Positions 8,123-15,494 of a DNA stretch of 33,670 bases are shown here, one piece after another. The stretch is from contig CAJGCU010000008.1 in the NCBI GenBank assembly GCA_904501945.1, forward strand, positions 1-33,670. The letters are read 5' to 3'. Origin of the DNA: an uncultured Bacteroidaceae bacterium. Its GTDB lineage: Bacteria > Bacteroidota > Bacteroidia > Bacteroidales > Bacteroidaceae. The notes beneath the pieces are model-generated. The model did not search any database and had not been told where the DNA came from. It saw nothing but the letters and a program-made list of their open reading frames with translations. The first letter of the stretch is position 1; each line of letters starts with the position of its first letter. Both the position numbers and the translations under genes were made by a program.

Positions 8123-8195
8123 TCGGGATGACACGACTCGAACGTGCGACCCCTTGGTCCCAAACCAAGTATACTACCAACTGTACTACATCCCG
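8123..8195 (-). tRNA. tRNA-Pro (anticodon TGG), copy 1 of the operon
   Basis: First gene of the tRNA operon and identical over 73 nt to the tRNA at 8021-8093. The similarity stops at the gene ends (spacer sequences differ), consistent with an old tandem duplication or with gene conversion between the copies. It starts about 32 nt downstream of the predicted transcription start. Confidence 0.96.
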
Positions 8196-8233
8196 TCGCT
8201 TCAATCCCCGAGGCTCTTTTTTCAAAAGCACTG

Positions 8234-8264
8234 CAAAGGTACAACTTTTTCCCGAACTAACAAA
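8234..8264 (-). promoter_or_regulatory. Promoter of the tRNA-Pro/Pro/Val operon
   Basis: Minus-strand TTTG (complement of 8261-8264), a 19-nt spacer, TACCTTTG (complement of 8234-8241): exact match to the Bacteroidota consensus TTTG-N19-TAnnTTTG. Transcription would start near 8227. Confidence 0.8.
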
Positions 8265-8441
8265 AAAAAATAAACTCTTTTTTTTAAAACAACCTCCATT
8301 TCTTAAAAAAATACACAACAAAGTGCCATACACACTATCGTCAGCATGATTTTTCAGCCATTATGGCGCCATACAAAAAAAAATACACAAGAGTCCAAAG
8401 AGCGCAAAGTATATTTTCTTACTTAAATATATTATTGGTAC

Positions 8442-8546
8442 CCGATATTTTTTATGAATCAAAAATCATAAACAAAAACACAATCGATGTACCCCACATC
8501 GAAATATCGGCATACTCCACACAGTGTTATCGATGTAGGCACATCG
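8442..8546. repeat. Nested hairpin array of unknown role
   Basis: An outer perfect 9-bp inverted repeat, 8442-8450 (ccgatattt) against 8502-8510 (aaatatcgg), encloses a 6-bp hairpin (ttatga/tcataa near 8451-8470) and a second hairpin, cgatgt-acccc-acatcg (8485-8501), which abuts the outer stem. A further copy of the same arms, cgatgt-aggc-acatcg, is at 8531-8546. The layout resembles a three-way junction, but no promoter is visible to either side, so transcription is not supported. Confidence 0.4.
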
Positions 8547-8704
8547 GTTATACAAAATTACAGATTCACCAGAACAAAATAAATACCAAACGCTTACAAG
8601 CAGCCAGAATTAGTAAGAAGAAACAGAAGAGAAACTGGGGATTTTTTCAAGAAACCATTTCCTTAGATAGGATTCCAAAGAAATTCTCTCTCATACAAAG
8701 ACAC

Positions 8705-8736
8705 AAAAAAAGGCCACCTTTTAATAAGGCAGCCTT
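8705..8736 (-). terminator. Terminator of the OmpA-like gene
   Basis: 9-bp stem with two G-U pairs: 8710-8718 (aaggccacc) against 8728-8736 (ggcagcctt), 9-nt loop, followed on the minus strand by seven T (8705-8711). It starts about 20 nt after the stop codon. Confidence 0.8.
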
Positions 8737-8757
8737 AATTTTCATTTTATCTATCAA

Positions 8758-9933
8758 TTACTTGAGTTCGATAACTGCACGACGGTTGAGGTTGTATGGA
8801 GCAACGTCATTCACGCCACCTACACCCTTAACTTCGATCTTAGAACGCTCTACACCGAGATTAACGAGTTCGTCAGCAACAGCCTGAGCACGAGCCTCAG
8901 AAAGCTTCTGGTTGTAAGCAGAAGAACCTGTCTTGCTGTCAGCAGAACCTGTTACAACAACCTTTGCACCAGAGTTCTTTGCAGCAGTTGCGATAGACTC
9001 GATGTTGATGAGATCCTTCTTAGAGTTGAGCTTAGAAGAGTTGATATCGAAGAATACAGAAGCTGCACTGCTTGTGATGATCTTCTCTGCAACTGGCTTA
9101 GCAGTAGCCTTTGGCTGCTTAGCGAGGAGGTCACGGAGGCGTGCGTTCTCATCCTGCTCAGCTTTAAGCTGTGAACGGAGTGCTGCGAGCTTAGAGCATG
9201 CCTCAGCAGAAAGAGCCTCATAATCTTCGAGAGAAACAGCTTTAGACCAACCAGTCTTGCCAAGGTTGAAAGTCAAACCGAGATCAACAGCAACGATGTT
9301 GTTTGCTGCGAAAGGCTTGCCATCTGTTACATATGGCTGGAAACCATTTGTTGTAAACATGCAAGCAGCATCAAGATAGAGGCTTACACGCTTTGAAAGC
9401 TTCCAAGTAGACTCGATACCACCACCAAGAACAGGAGCATAATTTCCGCTGTCAAAATTGCGGATGATACCCATACGTGGGAAGAGAATAAGATTCCATA
9501 CACGTGATTCATTGTAACCACAGAAAATGTTGCTCATATTGAACTCTGTGTCAAACGCGAGAAGAGCGAAACCACCCTTGTGGAAATCTGGAGCTTCCCA
9601 AACATGATCTGTGTTACGGAATGCGTGTGCAAATGCACCATTCTCCCAGTTCAGTTTCAGACGAGTACCGATGCCTGGAGTGAACCACTTACCAACAGCG
9701 AGGTCAACACCATAAGTACGACCATTGTGCCAATCCTTTTCAAGGAGGCTACCCTGGCCATAGATACTTGTTACGTTCATGTCAACACCGACCTGAACAT
9801 ACCAGTTAGCCCAGAAAGAATTTGTAGCTACGCTGTACTTGTTAGTTGTTGGTGTTGCGAATTCGTCACACTGTGCATTAGCAGCAACAGTACCGAGGCC
9901 TACAAAGGCCAACGCCATCATTAACTTTTTCAT
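8758..9933 (-). CDS. OmpA-like outer membrane porin
   Basis: Major outer-membrane protein tethering the outer membrane to peptidoglycan. 391 aa. Signal peptide MKKLMMALAFVGLGTVAANAQ (1-21). An N-terminal beta-barrel-like region (about 35-225) shows alternating aromatic strands (ANWYVQVGVDMNV, VAVDLGLTFNL). Then comes a short coiled-coil (about 240-270, LAALRSQLKAEQDENARLRDLL) and a proline/alanine linker. The C-terminal OmpA peptidoglycan-binding domain (about 286-391) has VFFDINSSKL, GSADSKTGSSAYN (D332) and NQKLSEARAQAV (R348), where D and R match the residues that hold diaminopimelate in E. coli OmpA. Codon use is narrow and looks selected for high expression, and the gene has its own candidate promoter and strong terminator. 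Closest known relatives by architecture are the Bacteroidales OmpA-like proteins (Porphyromonas Pgm6/7 type). Confidence 0.92.
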   Translation of the reverse strand: MKKLMMALAFVGLGTVAANAQCDEFATPTTNKYSVATNSFWANWYVQVGVDMNVTSIYGQGSLLEKDWHNGRTYGVDLAVGKWFTPGIGTRLKLNWENGAFAHAFRNTDHVWEAPDFHKGGFALLAFDTEFNMSNIFCGYNESRVWNLILFPRMGIIRNFDSGNYAPVLGGGIESTWKLSKRVSLYLDAACMFTTNGFQPYVTDGKPFAANNIVAVDLGLTFNLGKTGWSKAVSLEDYEALSAEACSKLAALRSQLKAEQDENARLRDLLAKQPKATAKPVAEKIITSSAASVFFDINSSKLNSKKDLINIESIATAAKNSGAKVVVTGSADSKTGSSAYNQKLSEARAQAVADELVNLGVERSKIEVKGVGGVNDVAPYNLNRRAVIELK

Positions 9934-10069
9934 AAATACACTTTTTAATAAAAAACAATAATTAATATTTTCTTTTCGTCTATTATTAATAATGAATAGG
10001 AGAAGAATCCAACTGTGACTTGCTTTTAGAAAAGCATTTCACTATAGACCTTTCATACAAATTCCGATA

Positions 10070-10077
10070 CAAAGTTA
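10070..10077 (-). promoter_or_regulatory. Candidate -7 box of the OmpA-like gene
   Basis: TAACTTTG on the minus strand, an exact TAnnTTTG. No TTTG lies 18-21 nt upstream, so only the -7 element is supported. It would give a leader of about 130 nt, which includes a short palindrome (tgcttttagaaaagca, 10021-10036). Confidence 0.4.
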
Positions 10078-10200
10078 CATATTTTACCTGATTTTCACCT
10101 AAGAAAAAATCAAAAAAATATCAAAAACTTTCATTATTGGCCATTTTTTTAAGATTTTTTATACTTTTATCCCCTTGGCATGGCAATCAAACCATCGGAA

Positions 10201-12099
10201 TCAGAAGAAATTCTCTAAATATTTATCCTCTATAATTGTATATATCAATTTGCCATCTGGAGTTCGAGCCGGCGCTTCTGTCTCAAATAGATCTTTCAAT
10301 AGATGTTCCATTTCTATTGAAGAGAGAACCTGGCCATATACGATAGCAGAACTTTCCGCCATCGTCAATGCCAAAGCCTCTTGAGCATCCTTTCTAACAT
10401 TACAAGTCTCACCTTTAACGGAAGCCAGCATCTCATGCAACAGATTTTCAGCATCAATCCCTTCTATACCTGGCGGAATACCGTTAACAGAATAAGAACC
10501 TCCACCCAAATTGGACAAATCGAAACCAAGTCCGCTAATTTCCCCCATCAGTCCTTCCAGCACGACACATTCTAACGGGTCAAATTGTATAATACTGGGG
10601 AACAATTCTTTTTGAGAAGGACGATTATGAAATTTCATGCACTGCATGTTCTGATTGAAAAGCACTCGCACATGTGCTCTATGCTGATTTACAACCATTA
10701 TTCCAGAACCACATGGAAAAACAATATACTTTCCCTTGTATTGGAATTTGGGAACAGTAACATCAAAGGAAGACGAAGAAGAGTTTTCATTTGAGAAGTG
10801 ATTGTTCCAAATAGATTGCTGAAGATTTAACTCTTCTGGGATGTCATTCGGAAATTCATTTTGTCTCCCATCTGTAATCGGAGTTAGGCCCTGCAAATCA
10901 ACAGGTTCTATTGTACTTTGTTGCGGAATCGTATATTTATCATAAAGTTTTTCCCACCCATTGGAACGAGAATATTTCTTATCGGCTTCGTTTTTAAAAG
11001 GATTGTATGTTGTTACAGACAATTTTGGCTGATGCGGAATAGATGACATTGCACCCATCACTGGTATATCTGGTTTTCCCTCAATGTCAAAATCTATCAG
11101 CGGAACATTACAGAACTGACCTATAGTTTCTTTTACAGCAGCCGAAAGCACCTGCCAAATAGATTGTTCATTATCAAATTTAATTTCTGTTTTTGTAGGA
11201 TGTACATTCACATCTATAGAAGACGCATCTACCGAGAAATAAATAAAATAGGAGACATGTTCGCCTACGGGGATGAGATTCTCATACGCCTTCATAACAG
11301 CACTATGAAAGTAGGGATGCCTCATATATCGCCCATTCACAAAAAAGTACTGATGAGTGCCCTTCTTTTTAGAAGATTCCGGCTTACCAATATACCCAGA
11401 AAGACGAACTAAAGAAGTTTCCACTTCCACAGGAAGTAAATCCGCATTTATTTTCTTTCCGAAAACATCGATAATACGTTGACGAAGAGTTGCTTTAGGC
11501 AATCGAAACATTTCTACTCCATTATTATACAATGTAAAAGAAATATCAGGATGCACCAAAACTATTCGTTGAAAATCAGCCACGACATTCGTCATCTCAG
11601 TCTGATTGGATTTTAAGAACTTGCGTCGAGCTGGAACATTGAAAAACAGATTATTAACAGAAAAATTACAGCCTGATGGACAAACAACTAGCTCTTGACT
11701 TTCTATCTTAGAACCAGCTATTTGAATCATTGTCCCCAACTCATCTTCCGGACGCCGCGTCTTCAACACAACTTGGGCAACAGCAGCAATACTCGCTAAT
11801 GCCTCCCCCCTAAATCCCATTGTGGTGAGATTGAAAAGATCCGACGCATTCCTAATTTTAGAAGTGGCATGTCGTTCAAAAGCCAATCTCGCATCTGTTT
11901 CCGACATACCCTTCCCGTCATCAATCACTTGGACACATGATTTACCGCCATCGGTAACCAACACCTGAATATTTTCCGCACCAGCATCAATAGAATTTTC
12001 CACCATCTCCTTTATAATAGAAGACGGGCGCTGCACAACCTCACCTGCCGCTATTTGATTTGCAACAGAATCGGGCAAAAGATGAATAATATCGTCCAA
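10201..12099 (-). CDS. mutL: DNA mismatch repair protein MutL
   Basis: GHKL ATPase that couples MutS mismatch recognition to strand removal. I set the start at a TTG (12099), giving MDDIIHLLPDSVANQIAAGE, which matches the family N-terminus; no ATG is available between this point and the upstream stop. 632 aa. ATPase motifs: IIKEMVENSIDAGA (E31, N35), DDGKGM (61-65), MGFRGEAL (94-101). The transducer domain has NGRYMRHPY and DVNVHPTKTE. A poorly conserved serine-rich linker (about 360-445) leads to the C-terminal dimerisation domain. There, the position of the nicking-endonuclease motif DQHAxxExxxxE reads NQHRAHVRVLF (from residue 471), lacking the D and the first E, and the other metal-binding motifs are not recognisable. 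Last gene of an operon behind a small membrane protein (25 nt gap). Confidence 0.95.
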   Translation of the reverse strand: MDDIIHLLPDSVANQIAAGEVVQRPSSIIKEMVENSIDAGAENIQVLVTDGGKSCVQVIDDGKGMSETDARLAFERHATSKIRNASDLFNLTTMGFRGEALASIAAVAQVVLKTRRPEDELGTMIQIAGSKIESQELVVCPSGCNFSVNNLFFNVPARRKFLKSNQTEMTNVVADFQRIVLVHPDISFTLYNNGVEMFRLPKATLRQRIIDVFGKKINADLLPVEVETSLVRLSGYIGKPESSKKKGTHQYFFVNGRYMRHPYFHSAVMKAYENLIPVGEHVSYFIYFSVDASSIDVNVHPTKTEIKFDNEQSIWQVLSAAVKETIGQFCNVPLIDFDIEGKPDIPVMGAMSSIPHQPKLSVTTYNPFKNEADKKYSRSNGWEKLYDKYTIPQQSTIEPVDLQGLTPITDGRQNEFPNDIPEELNLQQSIWNNHFSNENSSSSSFDVTVPKFQYKGKYIVFPCGSGIMVVNQHRAHVRVLFNQNMQCMKFHNRPSQKELFPSIIQFDPLECVVLEGLMGEISGLGFDLSNLGGGSYSVNGIPPGIEGIDAENLLHEMLASVKGETCNVRKDAQEALALTMAESSAIVYGQVLSSIEMEHLLKDLFETEAPARTPDGKLIYTIIEDKYLENFF

Positions 12100-12124
12100 A
12101 ATAAATAAATTCAAATAAAAGAAA

Positions 12125-12409
12125 TTATCCTGCTACTATCCAACGCATCAAAAGCAGCATCAAAACAATTATAACTATCAATATTCCATACGAAACCGGT
12201 TTCTTCCCGCTTTCCTTACGACGTTTCACATATTTCGTCGCTTGTACAAATTTACCGCGCAAATCCTCTGGAGTAAAATCCTTGGGAGGCAAAAGACCCA
12301 ATTCTCGCTTTGCCTTCTCTTCTATTTCCTTCAGTTTTTCCTTTCTTGGATCATGATAAATATAGTTATGTTGAAAACCTCTTGGCTTTCTTGCAGAAAA
12401 CATTCCCAT
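12125..12409 (-). CDS. Small conserved protein with C-terminal membrane anchor
   Basis: 94 aa, function unknown. Very basic N-terminal two thirds (SARKPRGFQHNYIYHDPRKE, then a charged helix KEKLKEIEEKAKRELG), a proline-containing turn (LLPPKDF), a basic segment (YVKRRKESGKKP), and a single transmembrane helix at the C-terminus (YGILIVIIVLMLLLMRWIVAG). This predicts a tail-anchored inner-membrane protein with its basic part in the cytoplasm. Located between ostA-like and mutL (26 and 25 nt gaps) in the same operon. A similar small ORF beside mutL is, from memory, common in Bacteroidales. ATG 12409 is chosen; ATG 12403 is two codons further in and equally possible. Confidence 0.75.
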   Translation of the reverse strand: MGMFSARKPRGFQHNYIYHDPRKEKLKEIEEKAKRELGLLPPKDFTPEDLRGKFVQATKYVKRRKESGKKPVSYGILIVIIVLMLLLMRWIVAG

Positions 12410-12435
12410 TTTTATAGTATAATAATATTACAAAC

Positions 12436-14091
12436 CTACAATTTCTCAAGACTTTGTATAGGAACCACTCGCCTTTCTGTCTTTTTCAACTCTTGTTCCT
12501 TCTTCTTTGCCCTCCAATCAAATATATCACCCTTGTTTTTAGGCCGTATATAGTCAAACCACGCGAAACCCGAAAGATACCTCTTTTCCGGCGGTATAGC
12601 AATAGGAGGGTACATAACTCCAGAAGAAGTCTGCATCCAAATCTTATGTACCTTTTTATCTTTCATGTAAAGATGTAATTCTGGAGTTTCTGTGTAATTC
12701 ATTCCAATCCGAGTTCCATCTGATTCATCCATAAAATAACATACATAAACATTGCCTTTCGCCTCATTCTTTTCCAAAATTCCATTCTTAAAATAGCACA
12801 ACATTTCCCTAGAAGAAACTTGATTATAAGAAACGGAATCAACTTGCTCCACAGTCATCGCCTGATTCACAATGTGAATCCAATCCACCGTACTATCATT
12901 ATTATAAACTCTAATTTCCTCTCCAAAAATCTGCTGAACATCATTCCAAAGAATTGGCTGTCCATACATATATGTACAAGAATCCAATTCATGAGTTACC
13001 AACGAGTCACAAACGCCTTGAATATCCGTCCTAAACATCCGAACTTTATGATAAGCAAACAAATCACGATAAACAGAATCGGTCTGAGCATTGTGTGTAA
13101 CCATCTTTAGCGTATCTGCATGCACATACAAAGTATCAGATTCCGAAAATTCATGAAACACTGCATTATCCGTAGCTATCGCCACCCCACTTTCATTTTC
13201 ATATCGACAATAATCTCCTGTCAACATACAACGGTTCTCAACATCTAACAAAATGACATTTCCGAAAGCCTCACTCACCCCAGACTCCTCATCACAAAAA
13301 AGGCTATCTCCAACAATATCACGCATTTCCTTATAGATATGCGAACGGTCCATCAAGCTTGCCTGTCCTGTTTGGGTATTGTACTCACCCCGCAACGCAT
13401 AAACAAACGTACTATCGGAAGATACAATGTTTGTTTCAGAAACAATCTTAGCCACTTTCGTATCAGAATAATACTGTAACTCATTCGTTTTCAAGTTAAA
13501 TTTCGGATTATCAAGCACAACATTATCCTTGAACACCGCCTCATTCAACGCTGGCGTATATTGTCCATAATCAGAATTCAGAACATTTTCCCCATCAACC
13601 AAAACCCCATGTTTGGGATAGAACCCAACACCTTCCCAACGGTCATAATCAATCACCGCCGTGGTAAGTTGAGTGTTTCGATGAGTCAGCACAGCATTTC
13701 CTAAAGCATGAGCTTGCATCATTGGTCCATCATACAGCAGCGTGTCGCTCGTAAGCGTCAATGTATCACCTTGCATCATCTTGACATTTCCATAAGCATT
13801 AAATGTGTTTTCATCCTTATAGAATCTGGCACTATCACAATCCAGATACATGCCATCATGGTACAATCTCACATGGCCAACAAGAACATCTGCCCTGACA
13901 TCCATTCTGTTCTTATACAGGACATCGCTATGAATAAGCTTTACTTCTTCCGTAGATTTCGCGTGAAGTGAATCTGCCGGGAATAAGGCAAAAAGCGGAC
14001 AAGAAAGCGACAAACACATCACGCTTACCAGCAATCTTGTTAAAACACACAGAGTTATATTCCGTTTTCCGCAAAGATTCACACTATTCAT
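12436..14091 (-). CDS. OstA/LptA-like LPS transport protein
   Basis: Periplasmic beta-jellyroll protein of the OstA_2/LptA-like family, predicted to take part in carrying lipopolysaccharide to the outer membrane. 551 aa. The N-terminus has a long signal sequence (CVLTRLLVSVMCLSLSCPLF). Then come repeated strand units typical of the OstA fold: VRADVLVGHVRLYHDGMYLD, YKDENTFNAYGNVKMMQGDT, LTSDTLLYDG, and similar later units such as SEAFGNVILLDVENRCMLTG. The last 70 residues include a proline-rich segment (SSGVMYPPIAIPPEKRYLSG) and a basic tail. It is much longer than E. coli LptA, as is usual for the Bacteroidota version. Its position directly after a SurA-like chaperone (45 nt) in one operon agrees with an outer-membrane assembly role. 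Confidence 0.85.
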   Translation of the reverse strand: MNSVNLCGKRNITLCVLTRLLVSVMCLSLSCPLFALFPADSLHAKSTEEVKLIHSDVLYKNRMDVRADVLVGHVRLYHDGMYLDCDSARFYKDENTFNAYGNVKMMQGDTLTLTSDTLLYDGPMMQAHALGNAVLTHRNTQLTTAVIDYDRWEGVGFYPKHGVLVDGENVLNSDYGQYTPALNEAVFKDNVVLDNPKFNLKTNELQYYSDTKVAKIVSETNIVSSDSTFVYALRGEYNTQTGQASLMDRSHIYKEMRDIVGDSLFCDEESGVSEAFGNVILLDVENRCMLTGDYCRYENESGVAIATDNAVFHEFSESDTLYVHADTLKMVTHNAQTDSVYRDLFAYHKVRMFRTDIQGVCDSLVTHELDSCTYMYGQPILWNDVQQIFGEEIRVYNNDSTVDWIHIVNQAMTVEQVDSVSYNQVSSREMLCYFKNGILEKNEAKGNVYVCYFMDESDGTRIGMNYTETPELHLYMKDKKVHKIWMQTSSGVMYPPIAIPPEKRYLSGFAWFDYIRPKNKGDIFDWRAKKKEQELKKTERRVVPIQSLEKL

Positions 14092-14136
14092 AACTTCATC
14101 CTATCGAACTCACAAGAAACAAAACAACACCACAAC

Positions 14137-15492
14137 TTATTTTATCCAACCAGGATATTGGAATTCACAGTTTTTCCACTCCTCATTGATATGGATATAA
14201 GTAGTTTTTTGCTTATCACGTACCCAATTTTCAATCTTTTCCTCACGCAGTTTACTCACAACCACATTGTGCAACTCCTGATAATCATCAACCATTGTTG
14301 CACGATGTCCATTGACACGGCTCTTCAGCTTCACAATGGCTACAACTTCTTTTCCCTTGTCGTCTATCATAATGAAAGGTTTGGATATTTCACCCACTTT
14401 CAATCCTACGACAGCGCGAGCCACTTCAGTTGGCAAATCTTTCATCTCCAACTTTGAAGACCCCCCTGTTTTCTTATCAAACAGAAGACCATAGTTATTA
14501 CGTGTATCCTTATCGTAAGAAACAAAAGAAACGCACTCGTCAAAAGTATAAAGTCCCTTATTAATCTCCGCTGTTATAGAATCTAAATCATTGATGCACT
14601 GCTGCAAAGAGTCCATTGCAACTTGAGGTTTAAGAAGGATATGACGGCAATTCACCAAATCACCTCTTTTTTCTATCAGTTGTATGATGTGGAAACCAAA
14701 TTCCGTCTCTACTATTTTAGAGACGGCCTTAGGATCAGTCAAATTAAAAGCCACATTGGCAAATTCAGGAACAAAAGATGCTCGTCCTGAAAAACCGAGT
14801 TCTCCACCTGCCTGAGCAGACAATTTGTCTTCTGAATACATCAACGCAAGAGTAGAGAACTGAGCCGTTCCGTTATTAACACGTTCCGTGTAATCGCGAA
14901 GCTGATTTTTTACTCTATCTATCTCTTCCTGAGGAATTCTGGGATTTCGTGTTATAATCTGACACTCTACTTTTGTCGGGACAAAAGGAATACTGTCTTC
15001 AGGCACTCCCTTAAAATACCTTCTTACCTGCGCTGGAGTTACCTTGATGTCTTTGACAAGATCACGCTGCACATTCTCAACAATCATCCTATCCTTATAA
15101 TTGTCAAACATCATTTCTCTTATCTGAGCAAGAGACTTACCCATATACTCCTCTAACTTTTCTCGCGTACCAGCCTTCAGAATCATGTCCTGAATGTCCC
15201 CATCAACAGTCTGCATCACTTCACTATCGCTCACTTCAATAGAGTCTATAGCAGCCTGATTCAGAAACAGTTTCTGGACAGCGAGCTGTTCTGGAATCAC
15301 ACAATAAGGATCACCATCCCAGCGTTGTCCTTGCTGCAGAGCTTCCATCCTTACATTTTCCACATCTGAACGCAAAATAGCCTCGTCACCAACAATCCAA
15401 ATTACCTCATCAATAACATTACTATGACTTTGGGCAGAAACTCCCATTGCTAACACCACAAAAAATCCGAACAAAACATTACGTGTCTTCAT
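14137..15492 (-). CDS. surA: SurA-type periplasmic peptidyl-prolyl isomerase/chaperone
   Basis: Periplasmic chaperone for outer-membrane proteins. 451 aa from ATG 15492 (MKTRNVLFGFFVVLAMGVSAQ, signal peptide); an upstream TTG at 15498 is in frame but less likely. The SurA N-terminal helical domain (about 25-150) begins IDEVIWIVGDEAILRSDVE, matching the family. Two parvulin-like domains follow: one around ECQIITRNPRIPQEEIDRVK to FGFHIIQLIEKRG, with the signature AGGELGFSGRASFVPEF, and a second, more divergent one around VNCRHILLKPQV onward. The start lies 2 nt after the stop of the upstream isomerase gene (TGAACATG), so translational coupling is likely. The symbol reflects domain order and context; Bacteroidota often carry several such paralogues. 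Confidence 0.88.
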   Translation of the reverse strand: MKTRNVLFGFFVVLAMGVSAQSHSNVIDEVIWIVGDEAILRSDVENVRMEALQQGQRWDGDPYCVIPEQLAVQKLFLNQAAIDSIEVSDSEVMQTVDGDIQDMILKAGTREKLEEYMGKSLAQIREMMFDNYKDRMIVENVQRDLVKDIKVTPAQVRRYFKGVPEDSIPFVPTKVECQIITRNPRIPQEEIDRVKNQLRDYTERVNNGTAQFSTLALMYSEDKLSAQAGGELGFSGRASFVPEFANVAFNLTDPKAVSKIVETEFGFHIIQLIEKRGDLVNCRHILLKPQVAMDSLQQCINDLDSITAEINKGLYTFDECVSFVSYDKDTRNNYGLLFDKKTGGSSKLEMKDLPTEVARAVVGLKVGEISKPFIMIDDKGKEVVAIVKLKSRVNGHRATMVDDYQELHNVVVSKLREEKIENWVRDKQKTTYIHINEEWKNCEFQYPGWIK

Positions 15493-15494
15493 GT

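Larger units (their letters stand above)
8196..8757. other. Intergenic region between ompA and the tRNA operon
   Basis: 562 nt, A/T-rich. Frames that stay open across it look like chance: no start context, no family resemblance, low-complexity composition. Contents supported by sequence: the ompA terminator (8705-8736), the tRNA promoter (8234-8264), a nested hairpin array (8442-8546) and a 12-nt palindrome tatggcgccata (8362-8373). Confidence 0.6.

Noticed and set aside
7938..8195. tRNA cluster as an integration site for a mobile element
   Set aside because: No integrase, no partial tRNA duplicates at a distance and no foreign-looking genes next to it.
10021..10036. tgcttttagaaaagca palindrome in the ompA leader
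   Set aside because: Short and A/T-rich with a 2-nt loop; may be chance in this composition.
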